A DNA stretch of 64,000 nucleotides from NCBI GenBank assembly GCA_022767125.1, contig JALEPZ010000059.1:49080-113079 (forward strand), in the 5' to 3' direction. Below the pieces are notes generated by a model. The model saw only the letters and a program-made list of their open reading frames with translations. It was not told the origin of the DNA and made no database searches. The position numbers and the translations under genes were made by a program. This document shows positions 25,892 to 35,850 of the stretch, piece after piece (position 1 is the stretch's first letter; each line of letters begins with the position of its first letter). The stretch is from Phocaeicola plebeius. Its GTDB lineage: Bacteria; Bacteroidota; Bacteroidia; Bacteroidales; Bacteroidaceae.

Positions 25892-26710
25892 TTACAAAGT
25901 ATACACTAACTCCCTCACGTAATCGGCCCATTCGGCAGCCGTCTTAGAGTGGTCGAAAGTCTGCCAGGGAATGGGTTTCCCGATAGTTACACGGAACGTC
26001 TTGTGACGGTTTTTCAACATTTCATCGGCCAGGTAGAGCATGGCCAGGTTCACCTTGAGGCCCAGCCGCTTGCAGGTATTCGCCAGGTTGTAGAAGAAAT
26101 TGGAATTCCGTCCCTCGAAATGGATGGGGACCACCCAGCGATGGGTTTCCACACTCTTGGTGACGAAGGTCTTCTTCCAGGGCAAATCCTTGATGACACC
26201 CTGCTGGCGGCGCGAGCACAGGCCGGCCGGGAACATGATGATATGATTGTCTGACCGGAAACCTTCCTCTACCATCTTAGGGAAATCGCGGCTCTGCTTG
26301 CCGGTCTTGTTGATGGGAATGCACAGCGGTGCCAGTCCGTTGAGGTTCATCAGCAGGTCATTGACCAGGTACTTCACCTTTCCGTCGTAATGGCTGCCCA
26401 GCAGGTAACCCAGCGCCACCCCGTCTTGTCCGCCGAGCGGATGGTTCGAGACAAAGGTGCACAATCCTTCTGCCGGCAAGTTTTCCTCCCCCTGCACATC
26501 GAGCGTCGCATCGAGAAACTCCATGCACTCTGCCAGGAAAGGGACTCCCACCTTACCGTCCACCCGTTTCAGAAACTCATTCAGCTCCTCCTGATGGACA
26601 ATCCGCTTGAGATAAGACACCAGGAAGCCGGGTATAAAACGAGCTTTCGGGCCCATCTTCTGTTGCAGAATTCTGTCAATATCTATTAAAAAGTTTGCAT
26701 TATCAGACAT
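25892..26710 (-). CDS. glsA: O-acyltransferase of glycine lipid synthesis (PlsC/lysophospholipid family)
   Basis: 272 residues from the ATG at 26710 (MSDNANFLIDIDRILQQKMG). The acyltransferase motif is VSNHPLGGQDGV, with IPINKTGKQSR and a substrate motif MFPAGLCSRRQQGVIKDLPWKK. With GlsB it adds the second acyl chain to N-acyl glycine, giving the diacyl glycine lipids common in Bacteroides envelopes. Pairing with glsB supports the specific name over a generic PlsC. The ORF track extension to 26839 crosses the promoter and is dropped. Divergent from rsmH. Confidence 0.87.
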   Translation of the reverse strand: MSDNANFLIDIDRILQQKMGPKARFIPGFLVSYLKRIVHQEELNEFLKRVDGKVGVPFLAECMEFLDATLDVQGEENLPAEGLCTFVSNHPLGGQDGVALGYLLGSHYDGKVKYLVNDLLMNLNGLAPLCIPINKTGKQSRDFPKMVEEGFRSDNHIIMFPAGLCSRRQQGVIKDLPWKKTFVTKSVETHRWVVPIHFEGRNSNFFYNLANTCKRLGLKVNLAMLYLADEMLKNRHKTFRVTIGKPIPWQTFDHSKTAAEWADYVRELVYTL

Positions 26711-26732
26711 ACTTTTCAAAATTTTCGTCCTG

Positions 26733-26740
26733 CAAATGTA
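26733..26740 (-). promoter_or_regulatory. Bacteroides-type -7 box for glsA-glsB
   Basis: Minus strand reads TACATTTG followed by C, matching TAnnTTTG, 23 bases upstream of the glsA ATG. Confidence 0.65.
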
Positions 26741-26832
26741 ACGTATCTTTTTCAATTTTACCCATTCATTCCCAAAAAATGAAAGCCAACGTGTCAAAGA
26801 ACAGAAAAAAGCATAGAAGGGAGAAGCAAAAA

Positions 26833-26858
26833 TGCACATTCTATCAGACGAATGTGCA
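26833..26858. promoter_or_regulatory. 26-bp palindrome between glsA and rsmH
   Basis: TGCACATTC (26833-26841) and GAATGTGCA (26850-26858) are perfect 9-bp arms around TATCAGAC. It is the only clear structure in the 292-base divergent gap at the head of the cell-wall cluster, where mraZ would usually be. It may be an operator. Confidence 0.5.
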
Positions 26859-27002
26859 AAAAGAGAAAAGCAAATATGGCGGCGAAAATTCCGCTACCTG
26901 TTGATAACTTTTCTGAAATGTACGTGGCGGAACCATTATTTATATGTAATTTTACCGCCTGAATCGGAAGTATGTAAAAGAACGAGCATTAGACATGAGA
27001 TT

Positions 27003-27929
27003 ATGAACGAAACAGAACAGACCTACCACGTACCCGTGTTGCTGAAGGAAAGCATCGACGGGATGAACCTCCACCCAGGGGGAACGTATGTAGACGTGAC
27101 CTTCGGCGGGGGCGGACATTCCAAGGAAATCTTACGACAGATGGATGCAGAGAGCCGCCTGTTCAGTTTCGACCAAGACGAAGATGCCGAAAAGAACATC
27201 GTCGCCGACGCCCGGTTCACCTTTGTCAGAAGCAATTTCCGGTACCTTCACAACTTCCTGCGCTATTACGGAGTAGATCAGGTCGATGCCATTCTGGCCG
27301 ACTTGGGGGTGTCTTCCCACCATTTCGACGATGCCGAACGGGGCTTTTCGTTCCGCTTTGACGGGAAGCTGGACATGCGGATGAACCGACAGGCAACCCT
27401 GACGGCAGCCGATGTGGTGAACGACTATGACGAGGAACGGCTGGCCAATGTTTTCTACCTATATGGTGAACTGAAGAACAGCCGCAAACTGGCGGCGGCC
27501 TTGGTCAAAGCCCGCAACCGGCAACGCATCGACACCATCGGTGACTTTCTGGACATCGTGAAACCGTTCTTCGGGCGGGAACGCGAGAAGAAAGAACTGG
27601 CCAAGGTGTTCCAGGCCCTGCGCATCGAAGTCAACGAGGAAATGGAGGCGCTGAAAGAGATGCTGACAGCCGCCGCACAGGTGCTGAAGCCCGGCGGACG
27701 ATTAGTGGTCATCACCTATCACTCGCTGGAAGACCGCATGGTAAAGAACATCCTGAAGACCGGAAATGCCGAAGGAAAGGCAGCGACCGACTTCTACGGC
27801 AACGTGCTGTCTCCATTCCGTCCGGTGAACAACAGGGTCATTGTCCCCGACAGCGACGAGCAGGAACGCAATCCCCGCTCACGCAGTGCCAAACTGAGGA
27901 TTGCAGAGAAAAAAGACTACGAATCATGA
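27003..27929 (+). CDS. rsmH: 16S rRNA (cytosine1402-N4)-methyltransferase
   Basis: 308 residues from the ATG at 27003 (MNETEQTYHVPVLLKESIDG). SAM-binding motif VDVTFGGGGHSKEIL, the ILADLGVSSHHFDDAERGFSFR loop and the C-terminal end PRSRSAKLRIAEK are diagnostic of RsmH/MraW. It methylates C1402 in the ribosomal P site. It is the first gene of the dcw cluster here, because mraZ is not present upstream. The longer ORF start at 26832 runs through the intergenic palindrome and is rejected. Overlaps the next gene by 4 bases (ATGA). Confidence 0.97.
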   Translation: MNETEQTYHVPVLLKESIDGMNLHPGGTYVDVTFGGGGHSKEILRQMDAESRLFSFDQDEDAEKNIVADARFTFVRSNFRYLHNFLRYYGVDQVDAILADLGVSSHHFDDAERGFSFRFDGKLDMRMNRQATLTAADVVNDYDEERLANVFYLYGELKNSRKLAAALVKARNRQRIDTIGDFLDIVKPFFGREREKKELAKVFQALRIEVNEEMEALKEMLTAAAQVLKPGGRLVVITYHSLEDRMVKNILKTGNAEGKAATDFYGNVLSPFRPVNNRVIVPDSDEQERNPRSRSAKLRIAEKKDYES

Positions 27930-28294
27930 AAGAGCAACAACCCTCTCACACACAAAAGAATCCGGAATACGGGCGGCTGAGCCTGAGAAGCATACTGGGC
28001 GGTGACTTTCTGGCCCATGACTTTCTGAGAAGACAGGGAAACCTGCTGATTATGATTGTCATCATGACCATCCTGTATATCGACAACCGCTATTCGTGCC
28101 AGATGGAGCTCATTGAGCTGGACCGGCTGAAGAAGCTGCTGGTCGAAACGAAATACGATGCGCTGGCCGTCTCGTCCGAACTGACCGAGAAGAGCCGCCA
28201 GTCGCGCATCGAGGAATACATTGCCACGGAGGAAAGCAGCAACCCACTGGGGACAGCTGCCACCCCGCCGTATTTAATCAAGGAGGACGAATGA
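27926..28294 (+). CDS. FtsL-like cell division protein
   Basis: 122 residues with a cytoplasmic start, one membrane helix at about 38-55 (NLLIMIVIMTILYIDNRY), then a heptad-like periplasmic region (LIELDRLKKLLVETKYDALA). FtsL proteins bridge FtsQ/FtsB to FtsW and FtsI at the septum. Sequence conservation is weak in this family, so the call rests on topology and its place between rsmH and the transpeptidase gene. Starts inside the rsmH stop; the next gene begins 1 base after its stop. Confidence 0.8.
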   Translation: MKEQQPSHTQKNPEYGRLSLRSILGGDFLAHDFLRRQGNLLIMIVIMTILYIDNRYSCQMELIELDRLKKLLVETKYDALAVSSELTEKSRQSRIEEYIATEESSNPLGTAATPPYLIKEDE

Positions 28295-28295
28295 G

Positions 28296-30422
28296 ATGAT
28301 ACCGGGACAGAAAAACATCATGTTGCGCTACACGTTCCTCGTGCTGATTTTCGCGCTGCTGGCCATTGCCATCATCGTGAAAGCCGCCGTCATCATGTTC
28401 GGCGAGCGGCAGTACTGGAAGGAAGTGGCCGACCGCTTCGTGAAGGAGAACGTGACGGTGCATCCTACGCGCGGCAACATCATCTCCTCTGACGGAAAAC
28501 TGATGGCCAGCAGCCTGCCGGAATACAAGATCTACATGGACTTCCTGGCCGGCGGCACGGAGAAAGACACGATGCTGATGAATCACCTCACGGAAATCTG
28601 CGAGGGCCTGCATGCCATCTTCCCGGACAAAAGCGCGAAGGAGTTCCGCAGCCACCTGCTGGCCGGGCGGAAGAAGAAAAGCCGCAACTACCTGATTTAC
28701 CCCAAACGCATCTCCTACCTGCAGCAGAAGGAAGTGAAGAAGCTGCCGGTCTTCAACCTGTCGGGATATAAAGGCGGGTTCCACGTACTGGCCTTCAATC
28801 AGCGCAAGAAGCCGTTCGGCTCGCTGGCCCGGCGCACGCTGGGAGACATGTTCCCCGACATGGAGCAAGGGGCCAAGAACGGACTGGAGCTGACCTACGA
28901 CTCCCTCCTGCGGGGGCAGGACGGCATCATCCACCGCCAGAAGGTGATGAACAAGTTCCTGAGCATCGTGGACAAGCCGGCCGTCGATGGCTGTGACATC
29001 ATCACGACCATCGACGTGGACATCCAAGACATTGCCGAGAAAGCCCTGACCGACCAGCTGAAGAACCTGGGCGCCGTAGACGGTGTGGCCGTGGTGATGG
29101 AAGTGGCCACCGGTGAAGTGAAGGCCAACGTGAACATGCAGCGGGCCGGCGACGGTAACTACTACGAGATGAGGAACGCCTCGGTGAGCAACCTCATGGA
29201 GCCCGGGTCGACTTTCAAGACGGCCTCCATCATGGTGGCTCTGGAAGACGGCTACATCACGCCCGATTATGAGGTGGATACGAAAAATGGTATCGTGAAC
29301 ATGCACGGCAGTCCCATGAAGGACTGGAACTGGCACCGCGGAGGCTACGGAAAGATTGATGTGACCCGCATCATGGAGGTATCGTCGAACGTAGGCGTGT
29401 CGACCATCATCGACAAGTTCTACGGCAAAGACCCGCAGAAGTTCGTGGACGGCCTACGCCGCATGAGCATCGACACGCCGCTGCACCTGGGCTTTGTGGG
29501 GGAAGCCAGTCCGCGCATCCGCGGCCCGAAAGAGCGCAGCTATTTCCCGGCCACTTCCCTGCCCTGGATGAGCATCGGCTACGAAACGCAGATACCGCCC
29601 ATCTATATACTGAACTTCTACAATGCCATCGCCAACAACGGGGTTATGGTGAAGCCGAAGTTCGTAAAGGCCATCGCCAAAGACGGCGAGATACTGGAGA
29701 AAATCCCTACCGAAGTAGTCAACCCGAAAATCTGTTCGGACTCTACCTTACACATGATACAGGACATCCTGCGGAAAGTGGTTTCGCAGGGACTGGCCAA
29801 GCCGGCCGGCAGCAAACAGTTCAGCGTGTCGGGAAAGACGGGTACGGCCCAGATTTCACAAGGGGCCGCCGGCTACAAGTCGGGAGGTGTGAGCTACTTG
29901 GTGAGCTTCTGTGGCTACTTCCCATCGGAGCACCCGAAGTACAGCTGCATCGTGCAGATCCACATTCCCCACGGACCGGCTTCGGGCGGCCTGCAGGCGG
30001 GCAGCGTATTCAGCAAGATCGCCGAAAGGGTCTATGCCAAACACCTGTTCCTCAATTTGTCGCATGCCAAGGATTCTACCTCGGTACTGATTCCCGACAT
30101 CAAGAACGGCGATGTGGGAGAAGCCGCCTACGTATTGCGTGCACTGAAGGTCAACAGCAACAGCCAGACGGTGCCCTCCGTGAACTACCCGGTATGGGGG
30201 ACGGCTACCCATTCGGACACGTTCGCCGAACTGAAGATGCGCAAGCCGGCCGAAAAGAAGGTGCCCAGCGTCATCGGTATGGGAGCCAAAGATGCCGTTT
30301 ACCTGCTGGAAAGCCTGGGACTGCGGGTACGCCTCCACGGAGTGGGACAGGTGAAGTCGCAGAGCATCTCCTCGGGAGCCGCCCTTCACAAGGGACAAAC
30401 TATTTTATTGACACTTAATTGA
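28296..30422 (+). CDS. ftsI: Septal peptidoglycan transpeptidase (PBP3/FtsI-like) with PASTA domain
   Basis: 708 residues: membrane helix about 12-34, PBP dimerisation domain (HPTRGNIISSDGKLMASSLPEY), transpeptidase domain with catalytic Ser in EPGSTFKTAS (SxxK), SSN in VSSNVGVS and KTG in VSGKTGTAQ, then a C-terminal PASTA domain about 645-708 (VPSVIGMGAKDAVYLLESLG). It crosslinks septal glycan strands with FtsW. PASTA domains on FtsI are usual in Bacteroidetes. Part of the dcw operon; murE follows after 6 bases. Confidence 0.96.
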   Translation: MIPGQKNIMLRYTFLVLIFALLAIAIIVKAAVIMFGERQYWKEVADRFVKENVTVHPTRGNIISSDGKLMASSLPEYKIYMDFLAGGTEKDTMLMNHLTEICEGLHAIFPDKSAKEFRSHLLAGRKKKSRNYLIYPKRISYLQQKEVKKLPVFNLSGYKGGFHVLAFNQRKKPFGSLARRTLGDMFPDMEQGAKNGLELTYDSLLRGQDGIIHRQKVMNKFLSIVDKPAVDGCDIITTIDVDIQDIAEKALTDQLKNLGAVDGVAVVMEVATGEVKANVNMQRAGDGNYYEMRNASVSNLMEPGSTFKTASIMVALEDGYITPDYEVDTKNGIVNMHGSPMKDWNWHRGGYGKIDVTRIMEVSSNVGVSTIIDKFYGKDPQKFVDGLRRMSIDTPLHLGFVGEASPRIRGPKERSYFPATSLPWMSIGYETQIPPIYILNFYNAIANNGVMVKPKFVKAIAKDGEILEKIPTEVVNPKICSDSTLHMIQDILRKVVSQGLAKPAGSKQFSVSGKTGTAQISQGAAGYKSGGVSYLVSFCGYFPSEHPKYSCIVQIHIPHGPASGGLQAGSVFSKIAERVYAKHLFLNLSHAKDSTSVLIPDIKNGDVGEAAYVLRALKVNSNSQTVPSVNYPVWGTATHSDTFAELKMRKPAEKKVPSVIGMGAKDAVYLLESLGLRVRLHGVGQVKSQSISSGAALHKGQTILLTLN

Positions 30423-30428
30423 TGAAGT

Positions 30429-31889
30429 ATGATGACAATAGCAGAAATTCTGAAAGCGATTCGTGTAGAAAACATCGTCGGAACGACAGACCGGGAGCTG
30501 AAAGGCATCCACATGGATTCTCGTCTGATACGTGAAGGCTACCTGTTCGTGGCCGTCAAGGGAACACAAGCCGACGGCCATGCCTACATCGGCAAGGCCA
30601 TTGACAATGGTGCCACTGCCGTGGTCTGCGAAGACCTGCCTGAAGTGTTGGCGGAAGGAGTCACCTATGTACAGACGGGCGACACGGAAGAGGCTGTGGG
30701 CAAGTTGGCTACTGCCTTCTACGGGGACCCGACATCGAAACTGGACCTGGTGGGAGTGACCGGCACCAACGGGAAGACGACTATCGCTACCTTATTATAT
30801 AATATGTTCCGCCAGTTCGGCTATAAGGTCGGACTGATCTCCACTGTGTGTAACTACATTGACGGGGAAGCGATTCCGACAGACCATACGACACCCGACC
30901 CCATCACCCTGAACCAGCTGCTGGGACGGATGGCAGACGAAGGATGCAAGTATGCCTTCATGGAAGTCAGTTCCCACGCGGTCGCCCAGAAACGGATTGG
31001 CGGACTGCGGTTTGCCGGAGGTATCTTCACCAACCTGACCCGCGACCACCTGGATTACCACAAGACGGTGGAGAATTACCTGAAGGCCAAGAAGGCGTTC
31101 TTCGACGGACTGCCAAAAGATGCCTTTGCCCTGACCAATGCCGACGACAAGAACGGCCCCGTAATGGTGCAGAACACACGTGCCAAGGTGGCCAGCTACT
31201 CCCTACGCACCCTGTGCGAGTTCAAGGGGAAGGTGCTGGAAGACGGTTTCGAAGGGATGCTGATGGACATCAACAACAAGGAAGTGAACGTGCAGTTCAT
31301 CGGTCGCTTCAATGCCTCCAACCTGCTGGCAGTCTATGGAGCAGCCTGTCTGTTGGGCAAGCGGCCCGACGATGTATTGCTGATACTGAGCACTCTCCGC
31401 CCGGTCAACGGACGGTTCGACGCTCTCCGCTCGCCGAAAGGCTATACCGCCATCGTGGATTATGCCCATACCCCCGATGCACTGGTGAACGTGTTGAGCA
31501 CCATCCAGGAGGTGTTGCGCGGACAGGGCCGTATCATCACCGTGGTGGGGGCAGGCGGCAACCGCGACAAGGGCAAGCGTCCCATCATGGCACAGGAGTC
31601 GGCCCGTCTGAGCGACAAGGTCATCATCACCTCCGACAATCCGCGCTTCGAGGAGCCGCAGGACATCATCAACGACATGTTGGCCGGACTGGGCAAGGAG
31701 GAGCTGCGGAAGACCCTCTCCATCGTCGACCGCCGCGAAGCCATCCGCACGGCCTGTATGATGGCCGAAGCCGGTGATGTGATTCTCGTGGCCGGAAAAG
31801 GGCATGAGGACTATCAGGACGTAAAGGGCGTGAAGCACCATTTCGACGACAAGGAAGTGATTAGAGAACAATTTGAAAACGAAAAATAA
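30429..31889 (+). CDS. murE: UDP-MurNAc-L-Ala-D-Glu:meso-diaminopimelate ligase
   Basis: 486 residues. Mur ligase layout: N-terminal UDP-binding domain, ATP loop [15 protein letters not shown], central domain and C-terminal domain. The residue motif DNPRFEEP marks specificity for meso-diaminopimelate rather than lysine, the type expected for Bacteroidetes peptidoglycan. It adds the third amino acid of the stem peptide in the cytoplasm. A second ATG follows the first directly (MMTIAEIL), so the start could be 3 bases later. Confidence 0.97.
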   Translation: MMTIAEILKAIRVENIVGTTDRELKGIHMDSRLIREGYLFVAVKGTQADGHAYIGKAIDNGATAVVCEDLPEVLAEGVTYVQTGDTEEAVGKLATAFYGDPTSKLDLVGVTGTNGKTTIATLLYNMFRQFGYKVGLISTVCNYIDGEAIPTDHTTPDPITLNQLLGRMADEGCKYAFMEVSSHAVAQKRIGGLRFAGGIFTNLTRDHLDYHKTVENYLKAKKAFFDGLPKDAFALTNADDKNGPVMVQNTRAKVASYSLRTLCEFKGKVLEDGFEGMLMDINNKEVNVQFIGRFNASNLLAVYGAACLLGKRPDDVLLILSTLRPVNGRFDALRSPKGYTAIVDYAHTPDALVNVLSTIQEVLRGQGRIITVVGAGGNRDKGKRPIMAQESARLSDKVIITSDNPRFEEPQDIINDMLAGLGKEELRKTLSIVDRREAIRTACMMAEAGDVILVAGKGHEDYQDVKGVKHHFDDKEVIREQFENEK

Positions 31890-31900
31890 GCCAGACTGAC

Positions 31901-33169
31901 ATGTTGTATTATTTGTTCAGATACCTGGAGGGAATGGATTTCCCCGGAGCGCGGATGTTCGGTTACGTATCGTTCCGCTCGCTCATGGCCGTCATTCTCT
32001 CCCTGCTGATTTCCGCTATCTTCGGCGAATTCTTCATCCGCCTGCTCAAGCGCAAGCAAATCACCGAAACCCAACGGGATGCCTCCATCGACCCTTTCAA
32101 TGTCAACAAGGTGGGGGTACCGACCATGGGCGGTGTCATCATCATCGTGGCCGTGCTCATCCCCTGCCTGCTGCTGGGGAAACTGGAGAACATCTACATG
32201 ATCCTGATGCTCATCACGACCGTATGGCTGGGCACGCTGGGCTTCCTCGATGACTATATCAAAGTGTTCCGCAAGGACAAGGAGGGTCTGCACGGCAAGT
32301 TCAAGATCATCGGACAGGTGGGTCTGGGACTGATTGTGGGCCTCACCCTGTACCTCAGTCCGGATGTCGTGATCCGCGAGAACGTGGAAATCCAGAAAGA
32401 CGGACGGGTGGTAGAGGTAATCCACAAGGTGCAAGACCAGAAATCCACCAAGACGACCATCCCCTTCTTCAAGAACAACAACCTGGACTATGCCGACTTC
32501 GTGGGCTTCCTGGGTGACCATGCCAAAGAAGCCGGATGGATTGTGTTCGTGCTGGTGACCATTTTCGTGGTGACAGCCGTATCGAACGGAGCCAACCTGA
32601 ACGACGGCATGGACGGCATGGCGGCGGGAAACTCGGCCATCATCGGAGTAACCCTCGGCATACTGGCCTACGTGTCCAGTCACATTGAATATGCCAGCTA
32701 CCTGAACATCATGTACATTCCCGGCAGTGAGGAACTGGTGATTTTCTGCTGTGCCCTCATCGGTGCCCTCATCGGCTTCCTGTGGTACAACGCCTTCCCG
32801 GCCCAAGTGTTCATGGGCGATACCGGCAGCCTGACCATCGGCGGCATCATCGCCGTACTGGCCATCATCATCCACAAGGAACTGCTGATTCCCATCCTCT
32901 GCGGCGTATTCCTCATCGAGAACCTGTCGGTCATCCTGCAGGTGAAGTATTTCCAGCGCGGCAAGAAGCGGGGCGTGAAGCAGCGCATCTTCAAGCGCAC
33001 GCCCATCCACGACCATTTCCGCACCACGCTGGCCCAGCTGGACCCGCAGTGCAGCTACCTCATCACCAACCCGACCAACGTGTTCCACGAATCGAAGATT
33101 ACCGTACGGTTCTGGATCGTGACCATCGTGCTGGCCGCTATCACCATCATTACGTTAAAGATAAGATAA
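31901..33169 (+). CDS. mraY: Phospho-MurNAc-pentapeptide transferase
   Basis: 422 residues, about ten membrane helices. Motifs: VGVPTMGGVIII, LGFLDDYIKV (the Asp pair), NLNDGMDGMAAG and the end motif FKRTPIHDHF. It transfers phospho-MurNAc-pentapeptide to undecaprenyl phosphate, making lipid I at the inner membrane. The loop after the sixth helix (NVEIQKDGRVVEVIHKVQDQ) is longer than in E. coli, which is usual in Bacteroidetes. Lies 11 bases after murE and 19 before murD. Confidence 0.97.
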   Translation: MLYYLFRYLEGMDFPGARMFGYVSFRSLMAVILSLLISAIFGEFFIRLLKRKQITETQRDASIDPFNVNKVGVPTMGGVIIIVAVLIPCLLLGKLENIYMILMLITTVWLGTLGFLDDYIKVFRKDKEGLHGKFKIIGQVGLGLIVGLTLYLSPDVVIRENVEIQKDGRVVEVIHKVQDQKSTKTTIPFFKNNNLDYADFVGFLGDHAKEAGWIVFVLVTIFVVTAVSNGANLNDGMDGMAAGNSAIIGVTLGILAYVSSHIEYASYLNIMYIPGSEELVIFCCALIGALIGFLWYNAFPAQVFMGDTGSLTIGGIIAVLAIIIHKELLIPILCGVFLIENLSVILQVKYFQRGKKRGVKQRIFKRTPIHDHFRTTLAQLDPQCSYLITNPTNVFHESKITVRFWIVTIVLAAITIITLKIR

Positions 33170-33188
33170 TACTTAAAGATAGAAGACC

Positions 33189-34520
33189 ATGGCAAGAATT
33201 GTCATTTTAGGAGCCGGAGAAAGCGGCGCGGGAGCAGCCGTACTGGCACAGAAGAAAGGCTTCGATACCTTTGTATCGGACATGTCATCCATCAAGGAGA
33301 ACTACAAGCAACAGCTGAACGAGAAAGGCATCCGATGGGAAGAGGGACGCCACACCGAAGAACTGATTCTGAACGCAGACGAGGTCATCAAGAGCCCAGG
33401 TATCCCCAACGATGCCCCCATGATTCTGAAAGTGAAAGAAAAAGGCATACCGGTCATCTCGGAAATCGAGTTTGCCGGACGCTATACCCATGCCAAGATG
33501 ATCTGCATCACGGGCAGCAACGGCAAGACCACGACCACTTCGCTGATCTACCATATCTTCAAGAAGGCGGGGTTCAACGTAGGACTGGCCGGCAACATCG
33601 GGCAGAGCCTGGCTTACCAGGTGGCCGAATACGACTACGACTATTATGTCATCGAACTGAGCAGTTTCCAGCTGGACAACATGTACAAGTTCCACGCCAA
33701 CATCGCCGTACTGATGAACATTACCCCTGACCATCTGGACCGCTACGACTTCCAGATGCAGAACTACGTGGACGCCAAGTTCCGGATTATCCAGAACCAG
33801 ACCGACGAGGATGCCTTCATCTTCTGGAACGACGACCCCATCATCCAGCGCGAACTGCACAAGTACGGCATCCACGGCCATTTCTATCCTTTTGCCGCCA
33901 AGAAGGAAGCCGGACTGGCGGCTTTCGTAGAAGAGAACAAGGTGTACTTCCTGGAGCCATCGGCTTTCAACATGGAGCAGGAGGACCTTGCCCTGACCGG
34001 CACACACAACCTCTTCAACTCCATGGCCGCCGGCATCTCGGCCAACATCGCCGGCATACGCAAGGAGTGTATCCGCGAAGCCCTGAGCGACTTCAAAGGC
34101 GTGGAACACCGGCTGGAGAAGGTGGCCACGGTCCGCGGCGTGGAATACATCAACGACTCGAAAGCCACCAATGTCAATTCCTGCTGGTATGCCCTGCAGA
34201 GCATGAAGACCAAGACCGTCCTGATTCTGGGCGGCAAGGACAAGGGTAATGACTACAACGAAATAGCCGACCTGGTACGCGAGAAATGCAGCGGACTCAT
34301 CTTCATGGGACTCCACAACGAGAAGCTTCATGCGTTCTTCGATGGCTTCGGACTGCCGGTACGCGACGTACAGAGCATGAAGGACTGCGTGAACGCCGCT
34401 TACGAAATGGCGCAAAAGGGCGAGACCGTGCTGCTAAGCCCCTGCTGCGCCAGCTTTGACCTTTTCAAGAGCTACGAAGACCGCGGCGACCAGTTCAAAG
34501 AGTGCGTAAGAAACCTGTAA
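33189..34520 (+). CDS. murD: UDP-MurNAc-L-alanine:D-glutamate ligase
   Basis: 443 residues; GAGESGAGAAVLAQKKG nucleotide-binding start, ATP loop ITGSNGKTTTTSLIYH, central motif NITPDHLDRY and ILGGKDKGNDY near the C-terminus. It adds D-glutamate to UDP-MurNAc-L-alanine in the cytoplasm. In the dcw operon between mraY and ftsW, gap of 15 bases to ftsW. Length matches the family. Confidence 0.97.
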   Translation: MARIVILGAGESGAGAAVLAQKKGFDTFVSDMSSIKENYKQQLNEKGIRWEEGRHTEELILNADEVIKSPGIPNDAPMILKVKEKGIPVISEIEFAGRYTHAKMICITGSNGKTTTTSLIYHIFKKAGFNVGLAGNIGQSLAYQVAEYDYDYYVIELSSFQLDNMYKFHANIAVLMNITPDHLDRYDFQMQNYVDAKFRIIQNQTDEDAFIFWNDDPIIQRELHKYGIHGHFYPFAAKKEAGLAAFVEENKVYFLEPSAFNMEQEDLALTGTHNLFNSMAAGISANIAGIRKECIREALSDFKGVEHRLEKVATVRGVEYINDSKATNVNSCWYALQSMKTKTVLILGGKDKGNDYNEIADLVREKCSGLIFMGLHNEKLHAFFDGFGLPVRDVQSMKDCVNAAYEMAQKGETVLLSPCCASFDLFKSYEDRGDQFKECVRNL

Positions 34521-34535
34521 AAAAACTGCTGACAA

Positions 34536-35804
34536 ATGGATCTGTTCAAGAAATTCTTCAAAGGCGACAAGATTATCTGGATTGTCTTCCTGCTGCTCTG
34601 CCTGATTTCCGTCATCGAGGTCTTCAGTGCATCGAGTACGCTGACCTACAAAAGCGGCGACCACTGGGCCCCCATCACCAACCATCTGAAGCTGTTGCTG
34701 GGCGGTTCGTTTGTCGTGTGGCTGATTCATCTCCTGCCCTGCAAGACCTTCAAGTTGGGAGTCGTCCTGCTGGGGGTGGGATGGCTGTTGCTCATCGTTG
34801 TACTGGGCATGTCGGCCGTCAACGGAGCCAGCCGGTGGATTGACCTGGGTGCCTTCCAGTTCCAGCCCTCGGAAATCGCCAAGATGGGCAACATTTTCGT
34901 GGTGGCCAAGATTCTGTCGCTGCACCAGTCGGAAGAGGCAGGTGCAGACAAGAATGCCTTGAAATGGATTCTGCTGCTGACCTTACCGACGTTTCTGCTC
35001 ATCGGAGTGGAAAACCTGTCGACGGCTGTGCTGCTGGTCGCCAGTATCTACCTGATGATGTTCGTCGGCCGCATCCCCATGCGGCAGCTACTACTGCTGA
35101 CCGGTGTCGGCATCGGATGCCTGGTACTGGCCCTGGCCACCGTAAAACTGGTTCCGGGCCCTACCTGGAACGCCATCGGCCTGCACCGCATGGAGACCTG
35201 GCAGAACCGCATGGGCACCCACTTTGACACGGCGGCCATTCCGCCCGAGAAATTCGATACGGACAAGGACGGACAGATAGCCCATGCCAACATTGCGATT
35301 GCCACCAGCCATATTCTGGGCAAGGGACCGGGCAACAGCGTGCAGCGCGACTTCCTCTCACAGGCTTTTTCGGACTTCATCTACGCCATCATCATTGAGG
35401 AACTGGGACTGGTAGGAGGTGCGTTCGTCGCCCTGCTCTACATTATCCTGTTGATGCGCATCGGCAAGATTGCTCGAAAATGTGACAAACCGTTTTACGC
35501 TTTCCTGGTGATGGGCATCGGCATCTTGCTGGTCACGCAGGCCATGTTCAACATGCTGGTAGCCGTGGGCATCATGCCGGTGACAGGACAGCCACTGCCC
35601 CTTATCAGCAAGGGAGGCACCTCGACCGTCATCAACTGTGCCTACATCGGCATCCTGCTCAGCATCAGCCGCCACGTACAGGAACTGCAGGCCGAGGAAG
35701 AGGCCCAGCAGGCCCTTCTGACTGCTCCGGAAACAGTTGCCGAAGCTCTGCAGGAACCGGCGGCTGTCCCCGTTCTTTCCGAAGATGAACAGGAAAAGCA
35801 ATGA
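34536..35804 (+). CDS. ftsW: Septal lipid II polymerase (SEDS family)
   Basis: 422 residues with about ten membrane helices. SEDS motifs: NGASRWIDLGAFQFQPSEIAK and the ending GQPLPLISKGGTSTVINCAYIG; the catalytic Asp lies in the IDLG region. It polymerises lipid II during septation with FtsI. The C-terminal cytoplasmic tail is acidic (QAEEEAQQALL). After the stop, a 63-base gap carries a promoter for murG. Confidence 0.96.
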   Translation: MDLFKKFFKGDKIIWIVFLLLCLISVIEVFSASSTLTYKSGDHWAPITNHLKLLLGGSFVVWLIHLLPCKTFKLGVVLLGVGWLLLIVVLGMSAVNGASRWIDLGAFQFQPSEIAKMGNIFVVAKILSLHQSEEAGADKNALKWILLLTLPTFLLIGVENLSTAVLLVASIYLMMFVGRIPMRQLLLLTGVGIGCLVLALATVKLVPGPTWNAIGLHRMETWQNRMGTHFDTAAIPPEKFDTDKDGQIAHANIAIATSHILGKGPGNSVQRDFLSQAFSDFIYAIIIEELGLVGGAFVALLYIILLMRIGKIARKCDKPFYAFLVMGIGILLVTQAMFNMLVAVGIMPVTGQPLPLISKGGTSTVINCAYIGILLSISRHVQELQAEEEAQQALLTAPETVAEALQEPAAVPVLSEDEQEKQ

Positions 35805-35842
35805 AAAAAAAGTAAATAATAGGGAATTTGCAGGTTTATTCC

Positions 35843-35850
35843 TACCTTTG
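35843..35850 (+). promoter_or_regulatory. Internal Bacteroides-type -7 box before murG
   Basis: TACCTTTG followed by CA matches TAnnTTTG, 18 bases upstream of the murG ATG at 35868. It suggests murG-murC-ftsQAZ can be expressed apart from the first half of the cluster. Confidence 0.65.

Noticed and set aside
26695-26904. Possible mraZ in the gap before rsmH
   Set aside because: The 69-residue frame is Lys/Ser-rich without the MraZ fold motifs; treated as non-coding.
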